Shown piece after piece: positions 49,846 through 59,036 of a stretch of 64,000 nucleotides of DNA (positions within the stretch are counted from its first letter, which is position 1; every line of letters starts with the position of its first letter). Below the pieces are notes generated by a model. It did not search any database and was not told the DNA's origin. It saw only the letters and a list, made by a program, of their open reading frames with translations. This DNA is from Streptomyces chromofuscus. Lineage in GTDB: Bacteria; Actinomycetota; Actinomycetes; Streptomycetales; Streptomycetaceae. The translations under genes were made by a program, and so were the position numbers. Location: NCBI RefSeq assembly GCF_015160875.1, contig NZ_CP063374.1, forward strand, positions 5,273,501 to 5,337,500. The letters run 5' to 3'.

Positions 49846-51955
49846 GGCGCTCCTCCTCCTTCTCCTCCGGCGTGGCGAACAGGCCGGCCGGTGCCACGAT
49901 CCTCGACTCGACGTGCGGCGCCTCGCTGAGCGTGGTGAGCGCGGGCCGGCGGACATGCCGGACGCAGATCCGCGCCGCGTCCACGATCACGACGACGATC
50001 AGCAGGGCGAGTACGGCGGACAGGACGCCGTCCACCGTGGAGTTGGTGACGACGGTGTGCATGTCGTCCATGGACTTGGCCGGCGGCAGGATCTCGCCCC
50101 GGTCGATGGCGTCCTGGAAGACCTGGCGCTGCTTGAAGAAGCCGACCCTGGGGTCGCTGGAGAAGACCTTCTGCCAACTGGCGGTCAGGGTCACCACCGC
50201 GTCCCAGACGAGCGGGACACCGGTGACCCAGGCCCACTTCAGGCGGCCGGACTTGATGAGGAGCGTCGTGCAGACCGCCAGCGCGACGGCCGCGAGGAGC
50301 TGGTTGGAGATGCCGAAGATCGGGAACAGCTGGTTGATGCCGCCCAGGGGCTCGTGGACGCCCACCCACAGGAAGTAGCCCCACAGCCCGCACACGACCG
50401 CGCTGGTGATGATCAGGCCGGGCTTCCAGCTGACGTTCCGGAAGGGCTTGTAGACGTTGCCGAGGGTGTCCTGGAGCATGAACCGGCCCACACGCGTGCC
50501 GGCGTCCAGCGCGGTCAGGATGAACAGCGCCTCGAACATGATCGCGAAGTGGTACCAGAACGCCTTGAGGCCGTCACCGGTGACCGTGGAGAAGATCTCC
50601 GCGACGCCGACCGCCAGTGTGGGCGCGCCGCCGGTGCGGGACAGCAGCGTGGACTCCTCGACGCTCCGCGCCGCCGCGGCCAGTTGGTCGGGCGAGATCT
50701 GGTAGCCCCAGCCGCTGACGACCTGCGAGGCGCTCTCCACGGTGGTGCCGATGACGCCGGCGGGCGCGTTCATCGCGAAGTACAGGCCCGGGTCGATGAT
50801 GCTGGCCGCGATCAGCGCCATCACCGCGACGGACGACTCCATCAGCATGGAGCCGTATCCGATCATCCGGACCTGCGTCTCCTTCTGGATCATCTTCGGG
50901 GTCGTGCCGGACGAGATGAGGGAGTGGAAGCCGGACAGGGCTCCGCAGGCGATCGTGATGAAGACGAACGGGAACAGCGAACCGGCGAAGACCGGGCCGT
51001 CGCCGCGGGAGGCGAAGCCGGTGACCGCGTCCATCCTCAGCGTCGGCAGCGCGACCACGACGCCGACGGCGAGCAGCACGATCGTGCCGATCTTCATGAA
51101 GGTGGAGAGGTAGTCACGCGGGGCGAGCAGCATCCAGACCGGCAGGATCGAGGCGATGAAGCCGTACGCCACCAGCCAGATCACCAGTGTCGACGGGGCG
51201 AGCGTGAAAGTCTCCGCCCAGGACGACTCGGCGACCCAACGGCCCGCGACCAGCGCGAGCAGCAGCAGGCCGACGCCGATCAGCGACACCTCGGCGACCC
51301 GGCCGGGCCTGAGGACGCGCAGGTAGAAGCCCATCAGCAGGGCGATCGGGATGGTCATCGCGATGGAGAAGGTGCCCCAGGGGGAGGCCGCGAGGGCGTT
51401 GACGACGACCAGGGCCAGCACGCCGAGCAGGATGATCATGATGGCGAACGCGGCGAGCAGCGCCGCCGCCCCGCCGAACGGGCCGATCTCCTCCCGGGCC
51501 ATCTGGCCGAGCGAGCGGCCGTCCCGGCGGGTCGAGAAGAACAGCACCACCATGTCCTGCACCGCACCCGCGAAGATGACGCCGGCGACGATCCATATCG
51601 TGCCCGGCAGATAACCCATCTGGGCGGCGAGCACGGGGCCGACGAGGGGTCCGGCGCCGGCGATGGCCGCGAAGTGGTGGCCGAGCAGGACGCGGCGGTC
51701 GGTGGGGTGGTAGTCGATGCCGTTGTCGAGCCGTTCCGCCGGGGTGGCGCGGGTCCGGTCGACCTTGAGCACCCGGTACGCGATGAACCTGGCGTAGAAC
51801 CGGTACGCGATCGCGTACGAACCGAGGGCGGCCGCGACCATCCAGGCGGCCGAGACCTCCTCACCGCGCGACAGCGCGAGCACGGTCCAGCCGAGGGCGC
51901 CGACGAGGGCGACGAGGCTCCAGATGACGATGGTTCGGGGGTTCGCTGTGCGCAC
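49811..51955 (-). CDS. cstA: CstA-family carbon starvation / pyruvate transporter
   Basis: This 714-residue protein has about 16 membrane helices and the CstA signature GHHFAAIAGAGPLVGPVLAAQMGYLPGTIWI, followed by GAVQDMVVLFFSTRRDGRSLGQ and FHSLISSGTTPKMI. CstA proteins import pyruvate and peptides under carbon limitation. The GTG at 51955 has GGGAGGAC upstream. It is paired with ybdD, as usual. A second monocarboxylate carrier follows in the same direction, suggesting this locus is devoted to small organic acid uptake. Confidence 0.93.
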   Translation of the reverse strand: MRTANPRTIVIWSLVALVGALGWTVLALSRGEEVSAAWMVAAALGSYAIAYRFYARFIAYRVLKVDRTRATPAERLDNGIDYHPTDRRVLLGHHFAAIAGAGPLVGPVLAAQMGYLPGTIWIVAGVIFAGAVQDMVVLFFSTRRDGRSLGQMAREEIGPFGGAAALLAAFAIMIILLGVLALVVVNALAASPWGTFSIAMTIPIALLMGFYLRVLRPGRVAEVSLIGVGLLLLALVAGRWVAESSWAETFTLAPSTLVIWLVAYGFIASILPVWMLLAPRDYLSTFMKIGTIVLLAVGVVVALPTLRMDAVTGFASRGDGPVFAGSLFPFVFITIACGALSGFHSLISSGTTPKMIQKETQVRMIGYGSMLMESSVAVMALIAASIIDPGLYFAMNAPAGVIGTTVESASQVVSGWGYQISPDQLAAAARSVEESTLLSRTGGAPTLAVGVAEIFSTVTGDGLKAFWYHFAIMFEALFILTALDAGTRVGRFMLQDTLGNVYKPFRNVSWKPGLIITSAVVCGLWGYFLWVGVHEPLGGINQLFPIFGISNQLLAAVALAVCTTLLIKSGRLKWAWVTGVPLVWDAVVTLTASWQKVFSSDPRVGFFKQRQVFQDAIDRGEILPPAKSMDDMHTVVTNSTVDGVLSAVLALLIVVVIVDAARICVRHVRRPALTTLSEAPHVESRIVAPAGLFATPEEKEEERRATVGTAAPAD

Positions 51956-52032
51956 GGGTCGTCCTCCCGTCGATGCGATGACGGGAGGACCGTAGGGCAG
52001 GCGATGTGATCTGCGCTACACCGCGGACAGGG

Positions 52033-52797
52033 TTATGCCTCGGGCCTCTTCAGTCGTGCCACGAACTTGTAGCGGTCGCCGCGGTAGACCGAGCGCACCC
52101 ACTCCACCGGATTGCCGTCGCGGTCCAGCGAGTGGCGGGACAGCATCAGCATCGGCAGGCCGACGTCGGTGCCCAGCAGTCCCGCCTCCCTGGGCGTGGC
52201 CAGCGAGGTCTCGATCGTCTCCTCGGCCTCGGCGAGGTGGACGTCGTACACCTCGGCCAGCGCGGTGTACAGGGACGTGTACTTGACGAGGCTGCGGCGC
52301 AGGGCCGGGAAGCGCTTGGCGCTCAGGTGGGTGGTCTCGATGGCCATCGGCTCGGCGTTGGCCATGCGCAGCCGCTCGATGCGCAGGACCCGGCCGCCGG
52401 CGGTGATGTCGAGCAGCTCGGCGAGCCGGTCGTCGGCGGTGATGTAGCCGATGTCCAGCAGCTGGGAGGTGGGCTCCAGCCCCTGGGCGCGCATGTCCTC
52501 GGTGTACGAGGTGAGTTGCAGCGCCTGCGAGACCTTCGGCTTCGCGACGAACGTGCCCTTGCCCTGGATCCGCTCCAGCCGCCCCTCGACCACCAGCTCC
52601 TGCAGGGCCTGGCGCACGGTCGTGCGGGAGGTGTCGAACTCCGCGGCCAGCGTGCGCTCCGGCGGGACCGGCGTGCCGGGCGGCAGGGTCTCCGTCATGT
52701 CGAGCAGATGCTTCTTCAGGCGGTAGTACTTGGGCACGCGTGCGGTACGGACGGGCGTCCCGCTCTCGTTCTCCGCACTGCTGACCTCAGTGCTCAT
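52033..52797 (-). CDS. dasR: GntR/HutC-family aminosugar regulator DasR
   Basis: This 254-residue protein has an N-terminal GntR winged helix (YYRLKKHLLDM, LAAEFDTSRTTVRQALQELVVEGRLERIQGKGTFVA) and a C-terminal UTRA ligand domain (RIERLRMANAEPMAIETTHLS). Its length equals S. coelicolor DasR. DasR represses chitin and GlcNAc genes, and antibiotic genes, until glucosamine-6-phosphate builds up. It diverges from dasA with DasR-like sites between them. The ATG at 52797 (MSTEVSSAEN) is preferred to a longer frame. Confidence 0.95.
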   Translation of the reverse strand: MSTEVSSAENESGTPVRTARVPKYYRLKKHLLDMTETLPPGTPVPPERTLAAEFDTSRTTVRQALQELVVEGRLERIQGKGTFVAKPKVSQALQLTSYTEDMRAQGLEPTSQLLDIGYITADDRLAELLDITAGGRVLRIERLRMANAEPMAIETTHLSAKRFPALRRSLVKYTSLYTALAEVYDVHLAEAEETIETSLATPREAGLLGTDVGLPMLMLSRHSLDRDGNPVEWVRSVYRGDRYKFVARLKRPEA

Positions 52798-52929
52798 GCT
52801 CCGCCTTCCCGGCTCACGTACCGACACGACCGACGTCCGTCGGTCACGGCTCACATCGTGGCACGGCCGCGCGCGAGAGATTCCCCCGCACGCTCCGTGA
52901 TCCCCCCTGTATACCGTCGCCGCCTCGTA

Positions 52930-52941
52930 TGGTCTAGTCCA
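52930..52941. promoter_or_regulatory. DasR-like operator 1 (dasR-dasA)
   Basis: TGGTCTAGTCCA differs from the dre consensus TGGTCTAGACCA at one position. It lies 133 bases before the dasR start and 250 bases before dasA, so it could control either or both. Confidence 0.8.
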
Positions 52942-53074
52942 CGACGACCATGTGGTCTACCTGGCGGAGGCCGGTTGGGCCGCTCTTTTCGACGGGTTCT
53001 TACTTAAAGGTTCCTGCATATGTAGGTCCCATAACGGCTGGTGGGGGCGTACTCGAGACCCTTGACACGCCCTA

Positions 53075-53112
53075 TGGTCTGGGCCAAGCTCCCCGTACTG
53101 GTCTACACCATT
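53075..53112. promoter_or_regulatory. DasR-like operators 2 and 3 (dasA promoter)
   Basis: TGGTCTGGGCCA (53075-53086) and ACTGGTCTACACCATT (53097-53112) match dre, the second better than the first (consensus ACTGGTCTAGACCACT). They lie just downstream of a TTGACA (53062-53067) that may be the dasA -35, about 80-120 bases before the dasA start, positions suited to repression. Confidence 0.78.
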
Positions 53113-53192
53113 GGTCCAGGTCCCGGCCCCAGGGCGGTACGTCAGTCACCGCGGGGACGAGGGGGGTTTGTGGCATCCCTGAGGAGGGTGGC

Positions 53193-54470
53193 GTGAAGCG
53201 CAAGCTGATATCCGCGATCGGTGTCGCGGCGATGATGGTCTCCATTGCGGCGTGCGGGGGCGACAAGGGCGACGACGAGGGCAAGGCCGGGGCGGACGGC
53301 TACGCGGGCCAGACGCTCACCGTGTGGGTGATGGACGGCTCCTCGCCGGACCAGTGGCAGAAGGACGTCGCCGCCGCCTTCGAGAAGAAGACCAAGGCGA
53401 AGGTCAAGTTCGAGATCCAGCAGTGGAACGGCATCCAGCAGAAGCTGACCACCGCCCTGTCCGAGGAGAACCCGCCGGACGTCTTCGAGATCGGCAACAC
53501 CCAGACCCCGGCCTACGCCAAGACCGGCGGCCTCGCCGACCTGGCCGACCTCAAGGCCGAGATCGGCGGCGAGTGGACCGAGTCCCTGAACAACTCCTCG
53601 GTGTTCGAGGGCAAGCAGTACGCCGCGCCCTGGTACTTCGCCAACCGCGTCGTCATCTACAACAAGAAGGTCTGGGCCGACGCCGGCATCAAGGACACGC
53701 CCAAGACCCGCGACGAGTTCTACGACGCCCTGAAGACGATCGGCGACAAGACCGACGCCGAGCCGATCTACCTGCCCGGCCAGAACTGGTACCACTTCGT
53801 CGGCCTGGTGGTCGGCGAGGGCGGCGAACTGGTCAAGAAGGACGGCGACATGTACGTCTCCAACCTCGCCGACCCGAAGGTCGCCGCCGCCATGGAGACG
53901 TACAAGAAGTTCCAGGCCCTGTCCAAGGCGCCCAAGGACAAGGACGAGGCCACCCCGCAGCAGGGTGAGGTCTTCGGCAAGGGCGACGTCGGCGCCTTCA
54001 TCGGCATGGGCTGGGAAGCCGGCATCGCGATCGAGGCCAACCCGGAGATCGAGAAGGAGATCGGCTACTTCACCATCCCGGGCGCCACGGCCGACAAGCC
54101 CGAGGGTGTCTTCCTCGGTGGCTCCAACCTCGCGGTCGCCGCGGGCAGCCAGAAGCAGGAGCTGGCCAAGGAGTTCCTGAGGATCGCCCTCAGCGACCAG
54201 TACGAGGGCCAGCTGGCCAAGCTCAACGGCGTCATCCCGAACAAGGAGTCGCTGCAGTCCAACCTCACGGGCAACGCCGCCGCCGAGGCCGCCGCGCCGG
54301 CCGCCGCGGGCGGTGGCACCACGCCGCTGATCCCGGAGTGGGCCGCGGTCGAGAACGCGCCCAACCCGATCAAGACCTACATGACCGCCGTGCTGAACGG
54401 CAAGACCCCGGCCGAGGCCGCCAAGCAGGTCGAGGACGAGTTCAACAAGCGCCTGTCGCAGGAGAGCTGA
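53193..54470 (+). CDS. dasA: Solute-binding lipoprotein DasA (chitobiose)
   Basis: This 425-residue extracellular binding protein has a lipoprotein signal, VKRKLISAIGVAAMMVSIAAC, with the lipobox cysteine near residue 21. The mature protein matches family 1 sugar-binding proteins (TLTVWVMDGSSPDQWQKDV, PDVFEIGNTQTPAYA, VYNKK-type VIYNKKVWADAG). In S. coelicolor DasA binds chitobiose for the DasABC-MsiK importer. The GTG at 53193 has GAGGAGGG upstream. DasR-like operators precede it, and an intercistronic hairpin separates it from dasB. Confidence 0.94.
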   Translation: MKRKLISAIGVAAMMVSIAACGGDKGDDEGKAGADGYAGQTLTVWVMDGSSPDQWQKDVAAAFEKKTKAKVKFEIQQWNGIQQKLTTALSEENPPDVFEIGNTQTPAYAKTGGLADLADLKAEIGGEWTESLNNSSVFEGKQYAAPWYFANRVVIYNKKVWADAGIKDTPKTRDEFYDALKTIGDKTDAEPIYLPGQNWYHFVGLVVGEGGELVKKDGDMYVSNLADPKVAAAMETYKKFQALSKAPKDKDEATPQQGEVFGKGDVGAFIGMGWEAGIAIEANPEIEKEIGYFTIPGATADKPEGVFLGGSNLAVAAGSQKQELAKEFLRIALSDQYEGQLAKLNGVIPNKESLQSNLTGNAAAEAAAPAAAGGGTTPLIPEWAAVENAPNPIKTYMTAVLNGKTPAEAAKQVEDEFNKRLSQES

Positions 54471-54477
54471 CCGCCTC

Positions 54478-54519
54478 GGGGGCGGGGGCCGCACGTGCAG
54501 CGTACGGCCCCCGCCCCCC
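54478..54519 (+). terminator. Intercistronic hairpin between dasA and dasB
   Basis: GGGGGCGGGGGCCG (54478-54491) pairs with CGGCCCCCGCCCCC (54505-54518) within the 80-base dasA-dasB gap. It has no T-run. It may partly terminate or protect the dasA mRNA, giving more binding protein than permease. Confidence 0.7.
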
Positions 54520-54551
54520 GGTTCACGTAGGTCGAGAGAGAGATCGCGAGC

Positions 54552-55538
54552 ATGACCGTGCAGACCGAACTGCCGCCCTCCGGTCCGGTGGAGGTGCGCA
54601 AACCCGGCGGCTCGGCCTCCGGCGAGCCCCGGCCGCGCGCCGCGGGACGCCTCGGCGGGTCCGTCCCGTACTTGTTGCTGCTGCCGGCCTGCGCGGCCAC
54701 CGTGCTGCTGCTCGGCTGGCCGCTGGTGAAGGACGTCCTGCTGTCCTTCCAGAACCTCAACATGGCGCAGCTCATCCAGCACGCCACCGAGTGGAACGGC
54801 ATCGAGAACTACCAGGAGGTCCTCACCGGCGAGGACTTCTGGCGGGTCACCCTGCGCTCGATCCTGTTCACGGCGGTCAACGTCGCCCTGACCATGGTCC
54901 TGGGCACGCTGGTCGGCCTGCTGCTCGCCCGGCTCGGCAGGCGGATGCGGCTGACGCTGCTGCTCGGCCTGGTGCTGGCGTGGGCCATGCCGGTCGTCGC
55001 GGCGAGCACCGTCTACCAGTGGCTGTTCGCCCAGCGCTTCGGCGTCGTCAACTGGGTGCTGGACAAGCTGGGCTGGCACTCGATGGCCGACTACAGCTGG
55101 ACCAGCAGCCAGATGTCGACCTTCTTCGTCGTCACCCTGCTGATCGTGTGGATGTCGATCCCGTTCGTCGCGATCAACCTCTACGCGGCGACCACCACCA
55201 TCCCGAACGAGCTGTACGAGGCCGCCTCCCTCGACGGCGCCGGCGCATGGCGCAGCTTCACGACGGTCACCATGCCGTTCCTGCGGCCCTTCCTCTACGC
55301 GACGACGTTCCTGGAGATCATCTGGATCTTCAAGGCGTTCGTGCAGGTCTTCACCATCAACGGCGGCGGTCCCGACCGGCTCACCGAGATCCTGCCCGTC
55401 TACGCCTACGTCGAGGGCGTCGGCAACCAGCACTACGGCATGGGCGCCGCGATCGCCGTCCTGACCATCCTGATCCTGCTCGGACTGACCGCCTACTACC
55501 TCAGGATCGTGCTCAAGCAAGAGGAGGACGAGCTGTGA
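54552..55538 (+). CDS. dasB: ABC sugar permease DasB
   Basis: This 328-residue MalF-type permease has six membrane helices and the EAA loop EAASLDGAGAWRSF that contacts the ATPase. The N-terminal 35 residues are Pro/Gly-rich and cytoplasmic. It works with DasA, DasC and a distant MsiK-type ATPase, as no ATPase gene is present here. It overlaps dasC by GTGA. Start ATG follows GAGAGAGAT. Confidence 0.93.
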   Translation: MTVQTELPPSGPVEVRKPGGSASGEPRPRAAGRLGGSVPYLLLLPACAATVLLLGWPLVKDVLLSFQNLNMAQLIQHATEWNGIENYQEVLTGEDFWRVTLRSILFTAVNVALTMVLGTLVGLLLARLGRRMRLTLLLGLVLAWAMPVVAASTVYQWLFAQRFGVVNWVLDKLGWHSMADYSWTSSQMSTFFVVTLLIVWMSIPFVAINLYAATTTIPNELYEAASLDGAGAWRSFTTVTMPFLRPFLYATTFLEIIWIFKAFVQVFTINGGGPDRLTEILPVYAYVEGVGNQHYGMGAAIAVLTILILLGLTAYYLRIVLKQEEDEL

Positions 55539-56365
55539 AGCGCTCGCTCTTCGGCCGCCTGTGGCCCAACGTCACGGCCGTCGTGTTGTTCGTCGGCTTC
55601 GTCTTCCCCGTCTACTGGATGTTCGCCACGGCCTTCAAGCCGACCGGCGACATCATCGCCGAGGACCCGGTCTGGTTCCCGACGGACGTCACCCTCGACC
55701 ACTTCAAGACCGCGGTCGACGCCGACCACTTCTGGACGTTCGTCACCAACTCCCTGACCGTGACCGCCCTCGCCGTGCTCTTCTCCCTGGTCATCGCGCT
55801 GGCCGGCTCCTTCGCCCTGGCGCGGATGCGCTTCCGGGGGCGGCGCGGCTTCGTCATCGGCTTCATGGTCGCGCAGATGGCGCCCTGGGAAGTCATGATC
55901 ATCGCGATGTACATGATCGTGCGCGACGCCTCGATGCTGAACAGCCTCGTGCCGCTGACCGCCTTCTACATGATGATGATCCTGCCCTTCACCATCCTGA
56001 CGCTGCGCGGCTTCGTCGCCGCCGTGCCCGTGGAGCTGGAGGAGGCGGCGATGGTCGACGGCTGCACCCGGGTGCAGGCCTTCCGCCGGGTCATCCTGCC
56101 GCTGCTCGCACCGGGCCTGATGGCCACCTCGATGTTCGGCTTCATCACCGCCTGGAACGAGCTGCCGCTGGTCCTGGTGCTGAACAAGGACGCCGAGGCC
56201 CAGACGCTGCCGCTGTGGCTGACCAGCTTCCAGAGCGTCTTCGGCAACGACTGGGGCGCGACCATGGCGGCGTCCTCGCTGTTCGCGATCCCGATCCTCA
56301 TCCTCTTCGTCTTCCTGCAGCGCAGGGCCGTCAGTGGTCTGACCGCCGGCGCGGTGAAGGGATAG
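55535..56365 (+). CDS. dasC: ABC sugar permease DasC
   Basis: This 276-residue MalG-type permease has six membrane helices and the EAA loop EEAAMVDGCTRVQAFRRVILP. The GTG at 55535 overlaps the dasB stop codon. Length agrees with DasC of S. coelicolor. Together with DasB it forms the chitobiose channel. The hexosaminidase gene follows eight bases after its stop. Confidence 0.93.
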   Translation: MKRSLFGRLWPNVTAVVLFVGFVFPVYWMFATAFKPTGDIIAEDPVWFPTDVTLDHFKTAVDADHFWTFVTNSLTVTALAVLFSLVIALAGSFALARMRFRGRRGFVIGFMVAQMAPWEVMIIAMYMIVRDASMLNSLVPLTAFYMMMILPFTILTLRGFVAAVPVELEEAAMVDGCTRVQAFRRVILPLLAPGLMATSMFGFITAWNELPLVLVLNKDAEAQTLPLWLTSFQSVFGNDWGATMAASSLFAIPILILFVFLQRRAVSGLTAGAVKG

Positions 56366-56373
56366 CACCCTCC

Positions 56374-57906
56374 ATGACCACATTCGCCAGCGACACCGAC
56401 ACGCTGACCCGGGACGCGCTGACGGTCCTCCAGCCCGGCTTCACCGGGACGGCGGCCCCCGACTGGCTGCTGCGCCGCCTCGGCGAGGGCCTCGCCTCGG
56501 TCGGCCTGTTCGGCCGCAACATTGCCTCGCCCGAGCAACTCTCTGCCCTGACCGCACAGTTGCGGGCGGAACGGGACGACGTCCTGGTCGCCATCGACGA
56601 GGAGGGCGGTGACGTCACACGCCTGGAGGTGCGCACGGGCTCCTCCTTCCCCGGCAACCACGCGCTCGGCGCGGTGGACGACGTCGAGCTGACGCGGGAG
56701 GTGGCCGCGGAACTGGGCCGCCGCCTCGCCTCGTGCGGGGTGAACCTCAACTGGGCCCCGTCGGCGGACGTGAACTCCAACCCGGTGAACCCCGTCATCG
56801 GCGTGCGGTCGTTCGGCGCCGACCCGGCGCTGGTCGCCCGCCACACCGCGGCCTACGTCACCGGCCTCCAGTCGGCGGGCGTGGCGGCGTGCACCAAGCA
56901 CTTCCCCGGCCACGGCGACACGAACGTCGACTCCCACCACGCCCTCCCCCGCATCGACGCGGACACGGCCGTGCTCGGGGACCGGGAGCTGGCCCCGTTC
57001 CGCGCGGCCATCGCGGCGGGCACGCGGGCCGTGATGAGCGCCCACATCCTCGTCCCCGCCCTCGACCCGGAGCGCCCGGCGACGCTGTCGGGCAGGGTGC
57101 TCACGGAACTGCTCCGCGGCGACCTCGGCTACGACGGCCTGATCGTCACCGACGGCATGGAGATGCAGGCCATCGCGGGCACCTACGGCATCGAACGCGG
57201 CAGCGTCCTCGCCGTCGCGGCCGGCGCGGACGCGATCTGCGTGGGCGGCGGCCTGGCCGACGACGAGACGGTACGGCGCCTGCGCGACGCCCTCGTGGCG
57301 GCGGTGCGGGCCGGTGAACTCCCCGAGGAACGGCTGGCGGACGCGGCGGACCGCGTACGCCGGCTGGCGACCTGGGCGAGCCCGACGGCGGCGGGCGCGC
57401 GGCCCGCGGGGCAGGCCGGGGGGCAGGTCGCAGGGCAGGCGGGGACGCAGGCCGGCGCGGACGGTGACGTGGGCCTGCGCGCGGCGCGAAGGGCGCTGAA
57501 GGTCACCGGTGGGGATGCCTTCACGCCCCTCACCGCGCCCCCCTACGTCGCGGCCCTCACCCCCGTCGCCAACATCGCCGTCGGCGACGAGACCCCGTGG
57601 GGCGTCGCGGCGGAACTGACCGCCCTGCTCCCCGGCACGGAGGCGGGCACGTTCACGGGAGCGGACGCGGGCAGCGCCGCCCTGTCGGCGGCGGGGGAGC
57701 GCCGCATCGTGGCGGTCGTGCGCGACGAACACCGGCACCCGTGGATGGCGGCGGCCCTCGACACGCTGCTCCGTGCGCGCCCGGACACGATCGTCGTCGA
57801 GATGGGCGTCCCGCAGGCGGCCCCCCGGGGCGCGCTGCACATCGCGACGTACGGCGCGGCCCGGGTGTGCGGAAGGGCGGCGGCGGAGGTCGTCGCCGGG
57901 GCGTGA
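56374..57906 (+). CDS. Family 3 beta-N-acetylhexosaminidase (NagZ-like, cytoplasmic)
   Basis: This 510-residue GH3 enzyme has IDEEGGDVTRLE, the KHFPGHGDTNVDSHHALP loop (residues 175-192, holding the acid/base histidine), and the nucleophile Asp260 in VTDGMEMQAI. There is no signal peptide. It would split chitobiose imported by DasABC into GlcNAc, which fits the tight spacing behind dasC (8 bases). A Gly/Ala/Gln-rich insertion (about residues 345-367) breaks into two parts. The C-terminal 140 residues resemble the second GH3 domain but are not catalytic. Confidence 0.92.
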   Translation: MTTFASDTDTLTRDALTVLQPGFTGTAAPDWLLRRLGEGLASVGLFGRNIASPEQLSALTAQLRAERDDVLVAIDEEGGDVTRLEVRTGSSFPGNHALGAVDDVELTREVAAELGRRLASCGVNLNWAPSADVNSNPVNPVIGVRSFGADPALVARHTAAYVTGLQSAGVAACTKHFPGHGDTNVDSHHALPRIDADTAVLGDRELAPFRAAIAAGTRAVMSAHILVPALDPERPATLSGRVLTELLRGDLGYDGLIVTDGMEMQAIAGTYGIERGSVLAVAAGADAICVGGGLADDETVRRLRDALVAAVRAGELPEERLADAADRVRRLATWASPTAAGARPAGQAGGQVAGQAGTQAGADGDVGLRAARRALKVTGGDAFTPLTAPPYVAALTPVANIAVGDETPWGVAAELTALLPGTEAGTFTGADAGSAALSAAGERRIVAVVRDEHRHPWMAAALDTLLRARPDTIVVEMGVPQAAPRGALHIATYGAARVCGRAAAEVVAGA

Positions 57907-58026
57907 GGGTCCGTGGTCCGGTCGGGCGGGACGCCGTCCGCCGCCGCTCCTTTGGACGTCCTCGTCCGGGGAGAGGAGGATCGAAAGGGTGAGTCCGCAC
58001 CGAGGGCCGTGCCCGGAGGTGATGCC

Positions 58027-58581
58027 GTGATGACACCCCTCACCCCACGATCACGCGAATCCGCAGCGCTCGACCGGGGACCGTCGCCGCCCGTGGTGGG
58101 CGCGGCCGATGTGGGAATCCTCCTCCTGCGGCTGGCGGCGGGCCTGATCCTGGCGGGCAGCGGCTCGCAGAAACTGTTCGGTCTGTTCGGCGGGGCGGGG
58201 CTCGACGCCACCGGCAAGGGCTTCGCCGAGCAGGGATACGAGCCGGGTGTCTTCTTCGCCGGCCTGGCGGGAGCCTCCGAGCTCCTCGGCGGCCTGGGCC
58301 TGGCCGCGGGGCTGCTCACTCCGCTGGCGGCGGCGGCCGCGATCGGGGTGATGTTCCACGCCATGGTGGTGGCGCCCCAGTACAGCCTGTGGCCGGCCGG
58401 TCCGCCGTCGTTCGCCTACCCCATGCTCCTCGCCGTCGCCGCGGTCGCCATCGCCGCCGTGGGCCCCGGCAGCATCTCGCTGGACACCTTCTTCCCCTGG
58501 CGCAACGGCGGCTGGATCCCGTTCTGTGTCGCCCTGGGCCTCGGTGTGCTCGGGGGCGCGCTGGTGCTGGTGTTCGTGTGA
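58027..58581 (+). CDS. DoxX-family membrane protein
   Basis: This 184-residue protein has four membrane helices and the DoxX signature LLLRLAAGLILAGSGSQKLFGLFGG, with GVFFAGLAGASELLGGLGLAAGLLTP. DoxX proteins take part in quinone-linked or redox membrane functions. The GTG at 58027 (six bases after GGAGGT) is slightly preferred to the adjacent ATG. The last codons are the start of a 98-bp tandem repeat that continues downstream. Confidence 0.87.
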   Translation: MMTPLTPRSRESAALDRGPSPPVVGAADVGILLLRLAAGLILAGSGSQKLFGLFGGAGLDATGKGFAEQGYEPGVFFAGLAGASELLGGLGLAAGLLTPLAAAAAIGVMFHAMVVAPQYSLWPAGPPSFAYPMLLAVAAVAIAAVGPGSISLDTFFPWRNGGWIPFCVALGLGVLGGALVLVFV

Positions 58582-58860
58582 GAGCGGAGCCCGGGTCGCG
58601 GGTCGTCCCGCTCACGCCGGGCGGCTCCCGGCAGGCAGACATGAGGCGAGGCCCGGTCACGACGCTGGCGTTCGTGTGAGAGCGGAGCCCGGGCCGCGGG
58701 TCGTCCCGCTCACGCCGGGCGGCTCCCGGCAGGCAGACATGAGGCGAGGCCCGGTCACGACGCTGGCGTTCGTGTGAGAGCGGAGCCCGGGCCGCGGGTC
58801 GTCCCGCTCACGCCGGGCGGCTCCCGGCAGGCAGACATGAGGCGAGGCCCGGTCACGACA
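58573..58860. repeat. 98-bp tandem repeat array, three copies
   Basis: The sequence beginning TTCGTGTGAGAGCGGAGCCC recurs at 58573, 58671 and 58769, exactly 98 bp apart, with only one or two differences between copies. The third copy diverges after about 92 bases. The first copy contains the DoxX stop codon; the others carry inert copies of its last codons. Rest of the gap (58861-59036) holds no gene that I can support. Confidence 0.92.
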
Positions 58861-59036
58861 GCCGGCGCGCCCTCCCACGAAACCGCACGGCGTCACACCG
58901 GGCCGCACCCACGCCGCCGACCGCACGACCGGCACGCTCATCAGCCCGCCGATCGCCACGCCGGTCCGAGGCTCACCGCGTCGATCACCCGGCCTCGACG
59001 ATCACCACGCCGGTCCGCGATCACGACACCCGTCGG

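Noticed and set aside
53142..55520. A 792-codon open frame on the minus strand
   Set aside because: It is opposite dasA and dasB, which have clear family motifs, ribosome sites and operon structure.
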